Positions 54,071 to 61,137 of a stretch of 61,137 nt of DNA are shown piece after piece. The translations under genes and the position numbers were made by a program. The notes under the pieces are model-generated. The model did no database searches. It was given only the letters and a program-made list of their open reading frames with translations, and had not been told where the DNA came from. The stretch is taken from contig JAAYFK010000049.1 of NCBI GenBank assembly GCA_012728275.1, forward strand, positions 141,163-202,299, read 5' to 3'. Source of the DNA: Clostridiaceae bacterium. Its GTDB lineage: Bacteria; Bacillota; Clostridia; Saccharofermentanales; Saccharofermentanaceae. Each line of letters begins with the position of its first letter. Position 1 is the first letter of the stretch.

Positions 54071-54086
54071 ACAGTATTAATACTGT
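54071..54086. promoter_or_regulatory. Perfect 16-bp palindrome before copy A
   Basis: ACAGTATTAATACTGT is a perfect palindrome 21 bases before the ATA start. The aligned upstream region of copy B has only a broken version, so this dyad could distinguish regulation of the two copies. It may equally lie in the transcribed leader. Confidence 0.4.
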
Positions 54087-54110
54087 CATATTCTATCTGC
54101 TTTGAACAAG

Positions 54111-54137
54111 AAAACGCCTGCACTCCCGTGCAGGCGT
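54111..54137 (-). terminator. Rho-independent terminator after copy B
   Basis: A minus-strand 10-bp stem, ACGCCTGCAC and GTGCAGGCGT, with a GGGA loop and a TTTTCTTG tail. It closely resembles the terminator at 55745-55772, so the terminator belongs to the duplicated unit. Confidence 0.9.
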
Positions 54138-54158
54138 CTACCATACCTTAAATATCAA

Positions 54159-55682
54159 TTAACTAATAGTAGTAGTATCTCGGGCAATCTCAACACCATT
54201 TAAGTCAAAGAATACTATTGTGTACTCTCCAGAAGCGAAGCTAGACAGTCCAATATCACTTGGATAGAAGTAAGCTTCAATCCAGTGTCCCATATCAGAC
54301 TGGTCCTCACTTCTAAATATCATGGTAGTACCTTGATATACTTCAAAGTAGAAATTCCATTCCGCATTATACGAAAAATCGTTAGTGATAATATCCAACT
54401 CCAACTCACTGGTATCAGCATACCACCATTCCGTACTATCGTAGAATGGAGAATAATCTCCGTTCGTTACATATGTCGAAATATCTCCGTTAATTGAAGG
54501 CACAAGAGCAGTAGAATCTGATGCTATCACGAGTCCGTCAGGTGAGAAGAAAGTAATCGTATATACTCCTTCCTCAAATGCGGCAATTCCGATATCCGTT
54601 GGATAGAAATATGCCTCAATATAATAACCTGAGTCCGTAGTTATATCGCTTGTAAATATAAGCTCATCGTCTTTCATTACTTCAAAATAAAATTCCCATG
54701 TTAATTCATAGTCTGATGCTTCGTATGTAGGAATAATATCTAACTCTAGGCAACTATCAGATACATTCCACCAAATCAACTGATCGATATAGGCAGAATA
54801 ATCACCATTAGTAACTATTTGATTAATATTACCAGATAATGGTGGTTCGCCTAATTCGATAGAATCAGATGCAATTTGCTCGTCATTCAGCGCATAGAAA
54901 GTAATTGTGTATGAACCCGCTGGCAAATAATCAGCATTCATCATATCTGGGGTAAACGAAGCCCCAATGTAGTATCCAGAATCTGTTAGGGAAGCACTAG
55001 TATAGACTACCTCAGTATTATAGGTGACTACATAATAGAACTCGAACACAAAATCTTCATCGGTTGCAATGATGTCAAGTTCTATACCGTCATTAGAATC
55101 ATAGTACCAATATAAAATATTTATTAATTCTTCATAATTAACAAACAAAATTCCATTGTCGCTGACCTTATCGTAGAAGTCTTCCATGAAGTCTTCTGGA
55201 TTAGATATAAACCAATCTTCATCATCAAGTTCAAATTCTAAAGTAACAATATACTCTTGAGTTTCTTCAATATCGGCCAGAATATCAATGAACTCATCTA
55301 TGTCCTCTGGCTCTTCATCCATAGCAGCCTCGAAGTCTGGTACAGAAATAATATAGTCAATAGAACCAACTCCGTCCTTCTTACTACAATCAGCACTCTT
55401 CTCGTCAGCTTCGAAAGTGGCATTCTCTATAATAGCATCAAGCACCTCATAATCTACAGTACTTAATCCGCCATCCTCATAATTCTTAAGAATTTGAGCA
55501 TCATCTTCGTCAATGCAGACATCTATGCAATCATCGATTTCTCTTGCTAGAGCTGCTTCGACAAACTCATCTCCTACTTCAATACATTCTTCTTTAGACT
55601 TATCAAACAAAGAACAAGAGGCTAAAGAAGCAAGCATACTAATAGAAAGAACTGCTGTAACTGTTTTTACTATCCCTTTCAT
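54159..55682 (-). CDS. Tandem-duplicated lipoprotein, copy B
   Basis: An exported acidic lipoprotein of 507 residues, nearly the same as copy A along its whole length. Lipobox LASC (Cys23); N-domain about 25-175, with paired cysteines in DDCIDVCID and SADCSKKD; three beta modules (about 181-275, 288-391, 400-507). The frame opens a little upstream, but the ATG at 55682 has GGAGGT four bases before it. The gene is monocistronic, with its own terminator. I recognise no named family; Ig-like sandwich modules are an inference from strand patterns. Confidence 0.82.
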   Translation of the reverse strand: MKGIVKTVTAVLSISMLASLASCSLFDKSKEECIEVGDEFVEAALAREIDDCIDVCIDEDDAQILKNYEDGGLSTVDYEVLDAIIENATFEADEKSADCSKKDGVGSIDYIISVPDFEAAMDEEPEDIDEFIDILADIEETQEYIVTLEFELDDEDWFISNPEDFMEDFYDKVSDNGILFVNYEELINILYWYYDSNDGIELDIIATDEDFVFEFYYVVTYNTEVVYTSASLTDSGYYIGASFTPDMMNADYLPAGSYTITFYALNDEQIASDSIELGEPPLSGNINQIVTNGDYSAYIDQLIWWNVSDSCLELDIIPTYEASDYELTWEFYFEVMKDDELIFTSDITTDSGYYIEAYFYPTDIGIAAFEEGVYTITFFSPDGLVIASDSTALVPSINGDISTYVTNGDYSPFYDSTEWWYADTSELELDIITNDFSYNAEWNFYFEVYQGTTMIFRSEDQSDMGHWIEAYFYPSDIGLSSFASGEYTIVFFDLNGVEIARDTTTIS

Positions 55683-55744
55683 GGGCACCTCCAAATATTA
55701 ACATTACATTTATACTATCATATTTTAATTTGATTTTGAACAAG

Positions 55745-55772
55745 AAAAACGCCTGCACTCCCATGCAGGCGT
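55745..55772 (-). terminator. Rho-independent terminator after the 55809 lipoprotein
   Basis: Minus-strand ACGCCTGCA (55764-55772) pairs with TGCAGGCGT (55749-55757) around a 6-base loop, then TTTTTCTTG. It is a near copy of the terminator after copy B. Confidence 0.9.
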
Positions 55773-55808
55773 AACTACACAATAATTAAGAATAAAAGAG
55801 ACTAGATA

Positions 55809-56627
55809 TTAATCTAATGTCGTTGAATTTGAACCGATTAAACCTCCAGAAACATCATAGAAAGCAATAGTATACTCACCAGGCTCAAATTCAGAAACAC
55901 CGATATCCTCTGGATAGAAATATGCTTCAATATAGTATCCCGTGTCAGTTAACTCTTCGCTAGTATAAATTAATTCACCACCATGAGATACAGTGAAGTA
56001 GAATTCCCACACATAATTTGTATCAAGAGAAATCAAATCAAGCTCTAGGCAATAAGAACTCTCATACCACCACTGAAACTCATCAACCAATTCGTCATAG
56101 TTAGAAAAATCTGCTCCAATATCAGTAACTTCCATTAGGAAATCATTACAGATATCATCCGGATTAGAAACAAACCACTCATCGTCATCTAGTTCAAACT
56201 CGATAGTGAAAGTAATATCAATCGTTCCTTCGACTTCTTCTAAGATGTCGCAGAATTCATCAAAATCTTCAGGATCCTCATCAAGAGCCGCCTCGAAATC
56301 AGGAACCGTAACGATATAATCGATAGAACCTTCCTCATCCTTAGTGCTACAATCAGCGCTCTTCGAATCAGCCTTATAAGTAGCATTCTCAAGAATAGCT
56401 TCGGTAATCTGTTTGTCGCTGAATGCTAACAAGCCAACAGCCTCATCCTCATCAATGCAAAGTTCAACACAATCTTCAAAGTCCATAGAGATTGCTGCCT
56501 CAACAAATTCATTGCCCACCTCAGTGCACTGCTTCTTAGCCTTATCGAAAAGCCCACAAGAAGTCATTGAGAATAAAGACCCAAGTACGATTGTGCATGA
56601 AATTATTGATCTTAATGTTTTCTTCAT
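55809..56627 (-). CDS. Lipoprotein of local family, single beta module
   Basis: The simplest paralog, 272 residues. Lipobox MTSC (Cys24). The N-domain (25-170) has the same cysteine and acidic patterns as copies A and B (CVELCIDEDE, SADCSTKD, DEWFVSNPDD). A single beta module follows at about 175-272, with VWEFYFTVSHGG, DTGYYIEAYFYPEDIG and PGEYTIAFYDVSGG. SD GGGAGGG precedes the ATG. It has its own promoter and terminator, so this may be the founder from which the three-module copies grew. Confidence 0.82.
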   Translation of the reverse strand: MKKTLRSIISCTIVLGSLFSMTSCGLFDKAKKQCTEVGNEFVEAAISMDFEDCVELCIDEDEAVGLLAFSDKQITEAILENATYKADSKSADCSTKDEEGSIDYIVTVPDFEAALDEDPEDFDEFCDILEEVEGTIDITFTIEFELDDDEWFVSNPDDICNDFLMEVTDIGADFSNYDELVDEFQWWYESSYCLELDLISLDTNYVWEFYFTVSHGGELIYTSEELTDTGYYIEAYFYPEDIGVSEFEPGEYTIAFYDVSGGLIGSNSTTLD

Positions 56628-56655
56628 AATACCCTCCCCTATAAATAATAAGAAT

Positions 56656-56684
56656 AATTTACCATATTTCTATACATTTGACAA
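56656..56684 (-). promoter_or_regulatory. Promoter for the 55809 lipoprotein
   Basis: Minus-strand TTGTCA (56679-56684) and TAAATT (56656-56661) are exactly 17 bases apart, right after the carB stop codon. No terminator separates carB from this gene, so some read-through is likely. Confidence 0.65.
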
Positions 56685-56692
56685 CGCTCCCG

Positions 56693-59600
56693 CTATGCGT
56701 CAATCGTAGAGATATCCGGAACAGTTTCTTCCAATACGTCGAGAACGATCCTTACAGTATCTAGTGAAGTAAACATAGTAACTCCGTTTTGAACAGCGCA
56801 GCTTCTTATAGCTGCTCCATCAGTAAAATGGACGCCAGAGAGGATTGCTCGGGTATTAATAATGTAGCTGACATATCCGGCTCTGATTGAATCAAGAATT
56901 TCAGTGCTTCCTTCACTTAATTTTCCTCTTAACCTGGTTCGAATTCCATTAGCCTTAAGGAATGTAGCAGTACCAACAGTCGCCTCGATATTGAATCCCA
57001 ATTTATAGAATCTTTTTACAAGTGGTAATGCCTCTTTCTTGTCCTCGTCAGCTAGAGTTACAACCACAGTTCCATAATCCTTCATTTTTATACCGGAAGC
57101 TTGCAAAGCCTTGTACAGAGCACGATTCAGCTTCTTGTCATATCCTATGGCCTCACCGGTAGATTTCATTTCCGGGGATAAATAAGAATCCATTCCCGTT
57201 AACTTTTCGAAAGAAAAAGCCGGAGCCTTTACATACCATCGGTCCTTGTTAGGCGGAATCATATTAGTGAAACCTTGCTTCTCGAGTGAATAGCCAAGCA
57301 TTACACGCGTTGCTATCGGAACGAGTTGTAATCCTGTTGACTTAGACAGGAATGGAACGCTTCTGGATGCACGCGGGTTAACTTCAATTACGAAAACATC
57401 ATCATTTTTGTCTACAATGAATTGAATATTGAACAGACCTATTATGCCAATTCCAAGTCCCAGGCGAGTCGTGTAGTCGTATATTTTTGAACACACTTTT
57501 TCTGATATCGAAAATGGTGGGTATACGCTTGTACTATCACCAGAATGAATACCTGTTCTTTCAACAAGCTCCATTATGCCTGGAACAAACACTTGCTTGC
57601 CATCACAAATTGCATCCACCTCTACTTCTTTTCCTACAAGATATTTATCGACCAAAACCGGCTTATCTACGTCGACTTCTACTGCATTCTTGAGGTAGTG
57701 ACGAAGCATCTCTTCATTAGCAACAATTTCCATTGCGCGCCCACCAAGTACAAAGCTTGGACGAACAAGAACCGGATATCCGATTTTGCTTGCGGCCTGT
57801 ACACCACTTTCAATATTGGTTACAGCATAACCCTTTGGATTTGGAATCTCGAGTTGCTTAATAACTTCATCAAAAGAATCTCGATTCTCGGCTTTTTCGA
57901 TACCGACACAATCAGTGCCTATAATTTTGACGCCACGACTAGTCAAAGGCTCTGCCAAATTCACGGCAGTTTGTCCTCCGAGCGTAGCTATTACGCCCTC
58001 AGGCTTCTCTAGGTTAACGATATTCATTACATCCTCAACTGTAAGAGGCTCAAAATAAAGCTTGTTTGCAGTGGTATAGTCCGTTGAAACCGTCTCGGGA
58101 TTGTTATTAATTACAATAGCCTCGTATCCAGCTTCCTGAATGGCACGAACCGCATGAACAGTTGAGTAATCGAATTCTACGCCTTGACCAATTCGAATCG
58201 GTCCAGAGCCTAGGACAATTATCTTCTTATTTTTTGATATTATTGACTCGTTCTCGTCTTCGTAAGTCGAATAGAAGTAAGGAACATAGCTGTCAAACTC
58301 ACTTGCACAAGTGTCAATCATTTTGTAAACGGGTTCAATTGAATTTTCTAGACGAATTTTGTATATCTCATCCTCATCGCACTCCCAAAGTTCTGCAATA
58401 TATGAGTCCGAAAAACCCATTTTTTTCGCTGCTTTTAGGTAATCGAGCGAACGATAATTGGATACCATTTCTTTCTCAAAATCAACTATATTCTTTATTT
58501 TATCTAAAAAGAACATATCGATACCTGTGATGTTGCATATTTTGGAGTGATCTACCCCCATCCACATAAGCTGAGATATCGCGTAAATTCTATCGTCGGT
58601 TCCAATCTTTATGTAATCTAGGAGTTCCTGAGCGCTCATGTTCTCCGAGTCAAATTTATCCATGTGTATGTGATTCTTGTTATCTTCCAAAGAACGTATT
58701 GCCTTAAGAAGACTCTCTTCGAGAGTTCTGCCAACGCTCATTACTTCTCCAGTTGCCTTCATTTGGGTTGTCAGCGCGTTAGATGCAACCGCAAACTTAT
58801 CAAATGGAAAACGCGGCATTTTTGTTACTACGTAGTCCAAAGCAGGTTCAAAACAAGCAGGAGTATTGGCAAGCATAATCTCCTCCAAATGCATTCCAAC
58901 TGCAATCTTAGCTGATACTCTTGCAATCGGATACCCAGTGGCCTTCGAAGCAAGTGCTGAAGAACGCGATACGCGTGGATTTACCTCAATTACATAGTAT
59001 TGGAAAGACTGTGGATCCAGAGCAAATTGAACATTACATCCACCCTTGACGTCAAGAGCACGAATAATCTTCAATGCGCTGTCTCGAAGCATATGATATT
59101 CCTTATTCGTCAACGTCTGACTTGGAGCAACTACAATAGAATCACCGGTATGAATTCCTACTGGGTCAAGATTCTCCATATTACAAACAGTAATCGCCGT
59201 GTCATTTGCGTCTCGCATTACTTCATATTCGATTTCTTTATAACCTTTAATACTCTTTTCTACAAGTACTTGATTAACTGGTGACAATGCAAGTGCATTA
59301 CGCATCATCGTCTTCATTTCGTCTTCGTTATTTGCAAAACCACCGCCGGTACCTCCAAGAGTAAAAGCTGGGCGAACGATTACCGGATATCCTATTTCTC
59401 TTGCTGCCTCTAGCCCTTCCTCAACAGTGTATGTGATTTGTGATGACACTACAGGCTCACCAATTTTTTGACAAAGCTCTTTGAAAAGCTCTCTATCTTC
59501 CGCACACTCAATACTCTTGGCATCAGTGCCCAGCAGCTCAATCTCACACTCTTCGAGAACGCCTTTTTTTGCTAACTGCATAGCAAGATTCAGACCGGTC

Positions 59601-59878
59601 TGACCGCCAATCCCGGGAACAATAGCATCCGGTCTTTCGTAACGGCAAATTCTTGCAAGATACTCAAGCGTAAGTGGCTCCATATAAACCTTATCGGCGA
59701 TAGACGTGTCCGTCATAATTGTTGCTGGATTGGAATTTGCCAGTATGACCTCGTATCCCTCTTCCTTAAGAGCGAGGCATGCCTGAGTACCTGCGTAGTC
59801 GAACTCTGCAGCCTGACCAATGATAATAGGACCCGAACCTATGACCAATACTCTTTTAATATCTGTTCTTTTAGGCAT
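56693..59878 (-). CDS. carB: Carbamoyl-phosphate synthase, large subunit
   Basis: Makes carbamoyl phosphate from ammonia, bicarbonate and two ATP for arginine and pyrimidines. Two homologous ATP-grasp halves are visible ([23 protein letters not shown] at the start and [18 protein letters not shown] near residue 555), then an MGS-like regulatory domain at the C-terminus (about 935-1061). It has 1061 residues. The start overlaps the carA stop by eight bases. Confidence 0.97.
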   Translation of the reverse strand: MPKRTDIKRVLVIGSGPIIIGQAAEFDYAGTQACLALKEEGYEVILANSNPATIMTDTSIADKVYMEPLTLEYLARICRYERPDAIVPGIGGQTGLNLAMQLAKKGVLEECEIELLGTDAKSIECAEDRELFKELCQKIGEPVVSSQITYTVEEGLEAAREIGYPVIVRPAFTLGGTGGGFANNEDEMKTMMRNALALSPVNQVLVEKSIKGYKEIEYEVMRDANDTAITVCNMENLDPVGIHTGDSIVVAPSQTLTNKEYHMLRDSALKIIRALDVKGGCNVQFALDPQSFQYYVIEVNPRVSRSSALASKATGYPIARVSAKIAVGMHLEEIMLANTPACFEPALDYVVTKMPRFPFDKFAVASNALTTQMKATGEVMSVGRTLEESLLKAIRSLEDNKNHIHMDKFDSENMSAQELLDYIKIGTDDRIYAISQLMWMGVDHSKICNITGIDMFFLDKIKNIVDFEKEMVSNYRSLDYLKAAKKMGFSDSYIAELWECDEDEIYKIRLENSIEPVYKMIDTCASEFDSYVPYFYSTYEDENESIISKNKKIIVLGSGPIRIGQGVEFDYSTVHAVRAIQEAGYEAIVINNNPETVSTDYTTANKLYFEPLTVEDVMNIVNLEKPEGVIATLGGQTAVNLAEPLTSRGVKIIGTDCVGIEKAENRDSFDEVIKQLEIPNPKGYAVTNIESGVQAASKIGYPVLVRPSFVLGGRAMEIVANEEMLRHYLKNAVEVDVDKPVLVDKYLVGKEVEVDAICDGKQVFVPGIMELVERTGIHSGDSTSVYPPFSISEKVCSKIYDYTTRLGLGIGIIGLFNIQFIVDKNDDVFVIEVNPRASRSVPFLSKSTGLQLVPIATRVMLGYSLEKQGFTNMIPPNKDRWYVKAPAFSFEKLTGMDSYLSPEMKSTGEAIGYDKKLNRALYKALQASGIKMKDYGTVVVTLADEDKKEALPLVKRFYKLGFNIEATVGTATFLKANGIRTRLRGKLSEGSTEILDSIRAGYVSYIINTRAILSGVHFTDGAAIRSCAVQNGVTMFTSLDTVRIVLDVLEETVPDISTIDA

Positions 59879-60965
59879 TGTTTTTTACCTCCTTCATAGT
59901 CTCAATAAACTTGTCGAAAAGGTATCCGCTGTCTTGTGGACCAGGTGCACTTTCTGGGTGATATTGAACACTGAAAACCTTATCCTTCTTACACTCAACG
60001 CCCTCAACAGTTTTATCCAAAAGATTTATATGAGTGACTTGTAGTTCTGTACTCTCTATGCTTTTCGAATCAACAGCATAGCTATGGTTCTGAGAAGTAA
60101 TTTCTATTTTTCCTGTTTCTAAGTTCAAAACAGGATGATTGCCGCCTCTGTGACCAAACTTAAGTTTATATGTGTGCGCACCATATGCTAGAGAAATTAT
60201 CTGGTGTCCAAGGCAAATTCCAAGAATTGGATACTTACCCTTGATTTTCCTCACCATCTCAATTACAGGCGTTACATCTTCCGGATCTCCAGGACCATTT
60301 GACAGAAAAACTCCATCTGGATTCATAAATTCAATTTCTTCTGCTTTTGTATTGTAGGGCACAACAGTAACATTACATCCACGTATTTTGAGACTACGAA
60401 CGATATTCAGTTTAATTCCGCAATCCACGGCAACCACGTTAAACTTTGAATTTGATGTGCGCGAATACCAGCGTTTCTTACAACTAACAAGAGGTACTGC
60501 GTCGTGAGCAACAGGGGTGTTTTTAATAATCTGCAAACCATCTTCAAGCGTCGTTTCAACAGACGTAATAAGAACGCGTCTTGAGCCTAAATCTCTAATA
60601 CTGCGAGTGATTTTTCGAGTATCAACGCCATAAATTCCAGGGACGTCATTCTCTGCAAGAAACTCGGAAAGCGATTTTGTATTTCGAAAATTAGAAGGCA
60701 TGTCATTGTAGTCTCTTACAACAAGACCACCTAAACTTATGCTTTTGCTCTCGAAATCTTCATCAGTAATTCCATAGTTACCAATTAGCGGATACGTCAT
60801 TACAACCATCTGGTATGTGTAAGAAGGATCCGATACTATTTCCTGATATCCTACCATTGAAGTGTTGAAAACTATTTCGCATACTCTGTCGACCAAACTT
60901 CCGAAAGCAAAACCATAATATTCGGAACCGTCCTCCAGAATAATTTTCCTATCATAATCTCTCAT
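59871..60965 (-). CDS. carA: Carbamoyl-phosphate synthase, small (glutaminase) subunit
   Basis: Releases ammonia from glutamine for CarB. The glutamine amidotransferase domain has [27 protein letters not shown] (nucleophile Cys) and the [12 protein letters not shown] histidine-glutamate pair. The length of 364 residues is normal. SD GGAGG lies eight bases before the ATG. The leader is too short for a PyrR attenuator. Confidence 0.97.
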   Translation of the reverse strand: MRDYDRKIILEDGSEYYGFAFGSLVDRVCEIVFNTSMVGYQEIVSDPSYTYQMVVMTYPLIGNYGITDEDFESKSISLGGLVVRDYNDMPSNFRNTKSLSEFLAENDVPGIYGVDTRKITRSIRDLGSRRVLITSVETTLEDGLQIIKNTPVAHDAVPLVSCKKRWYSRTSNSKFNVVAVDCGIKLNIVRSLKIRGCNVTVVPYNTKAEEIEFMNPDGVFLSNGPGDPEDVTPVIEMVRKIKGKYPILGICLGHQIISLAYGAHTYKLKFGHRGGNHPVLNLETGKIEITSQNHSYAVDSKSIESTELQVTHINLLDKTVEGVECKKDKVFSVQYHPESAPGPQDSGYLFDKFIETMKEVKNNA

Positions 60966-61005
60966 TAAAAAAGCCTCCTATACACTCGAATACATTTTCT
61001 CGAAT

Positions 61006-61036
61006 ATTATACATTATAAAATTATCAAAGTTGCAA
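61006..61036 (-). promoter_or_regulatory. Candidate promoter for carAB
   Basis: Two TATAAT elements stand on the minus strand (61006-61011 and 61013-61018). The only -35-like hexamer, TTGCAA (61031-61036), is 19 bases from the first and 12 from the second. Spacing is not ideal, so the exact promoter is uncertain. The remaining sequence to the window edge shows no gene. Confidence 0.45.
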
Positions 61037-61137
61037 AAAACGGCAATGTTTTTATCTGTTTATTGGTCTTTCTACATAATTTTGCAATTCATCTAGTTAA
61101 TAGTTGCATTTCTCTTGTCTGCTGCCATAAATCAACA

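Noticed and set aside
54051..54089. ATG at 54089 as the start of lipoprotein copy A
   Set aside because: It has no Shine-Dalgarno, would add a non-conserved segment before the signal peptide, and aligns with the untranslated leader of copy B.
52527..56627. CRISPR or similar array, because of the repeated DNA segments
   Set aside because: The repeats are about 300 bases long, in frame and encode protein modules; there are no short repeats with regular spacers.

Overview
The window looks like a chromosomal housekeeping region of a low-GC, Gram-positive member of the Clostridia. The evidence is a PolC-type replicative polymerase, an ispH-rpsA gene fusion, a PASTA Ser/Thr kinase with its PP2C phosphatase, the MEP isoprenoid pathway, a HutP-family gene, and several lipoproteins with Gram-positive style signal peptides. 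I cannot name a genus. All but two of about 50 genes are on the minus strand, as expected for leading-strand genes. I see no rRNA, tRNA, CRISPR array, prophage or insertion sequence. No gene-free stretch exceeds 300 bases; the longest is 52247-52526.

Layout. 1-2751: aconitase and a citrate synthase cut by the left edge, read leftward from one promoter. 2835-7686: infC-rpmI-rplT, an rRNA methyltransferase and a two-TrkA/one-TrkH potassium transporter behind an infC leader with an attenuator-like hairpin. 7765-8955: an aminotransferase on the plus strand. 9052-32593: one very long leftward block, from DUF368 (lipid-carrier transport) through pyrH, frr, uppS, cdsA, dxr, rseP, ispG, polC, priA, def, fmt, rsmB, rlmN, the phosphatase, the kinase, rpe and thiN to an HD protein. 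32638-34282: rpsB-tsf. 34344-35645: an M20 peptidase on the plus strand, tail to tail with an SH3/NlpC-P60 cell-wall hydrolase. 37038-44418: an M50 protease, trpS, scpA, scpB, an RpiR regulator, a HutP-family protein, cmk and ispH-rpsA. 44480-50813: ileS, an HD protein, a pseudouridine synthase, a methyltransferase and a lipoprotein. 50897-56627: four further lipoproteins of one family. 56693-61036: carA-carB.

The genes mostly serve core information processing (translation initiation, elongation and fidelity, chromosome replication, segregation and restart) and envelope building (MEP isoprenoids, undecaprenyl carrier synthesis and probable recycling, CDP-diacylglycerol, kinase sensing of the wall).

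Most notable: PolC keeps the fold outline of its inserted 3'-5' exonuclease but appears to have lost every DEDDh catalytic residue, while its PHP metal site looks complete, so proofreading may have moved to the PHP domain. Second is a locally expanded family of secreted lipoproteins with 1 to 3 copies of an unrecognised beta-rich module; one copy appears to start at ATA where its 507-residue twin has ATG. Third are leader hairpins before infC and rpsB, an ATC start for infC, and a PASTA kinase with an extra InlB-repeat-like domain.
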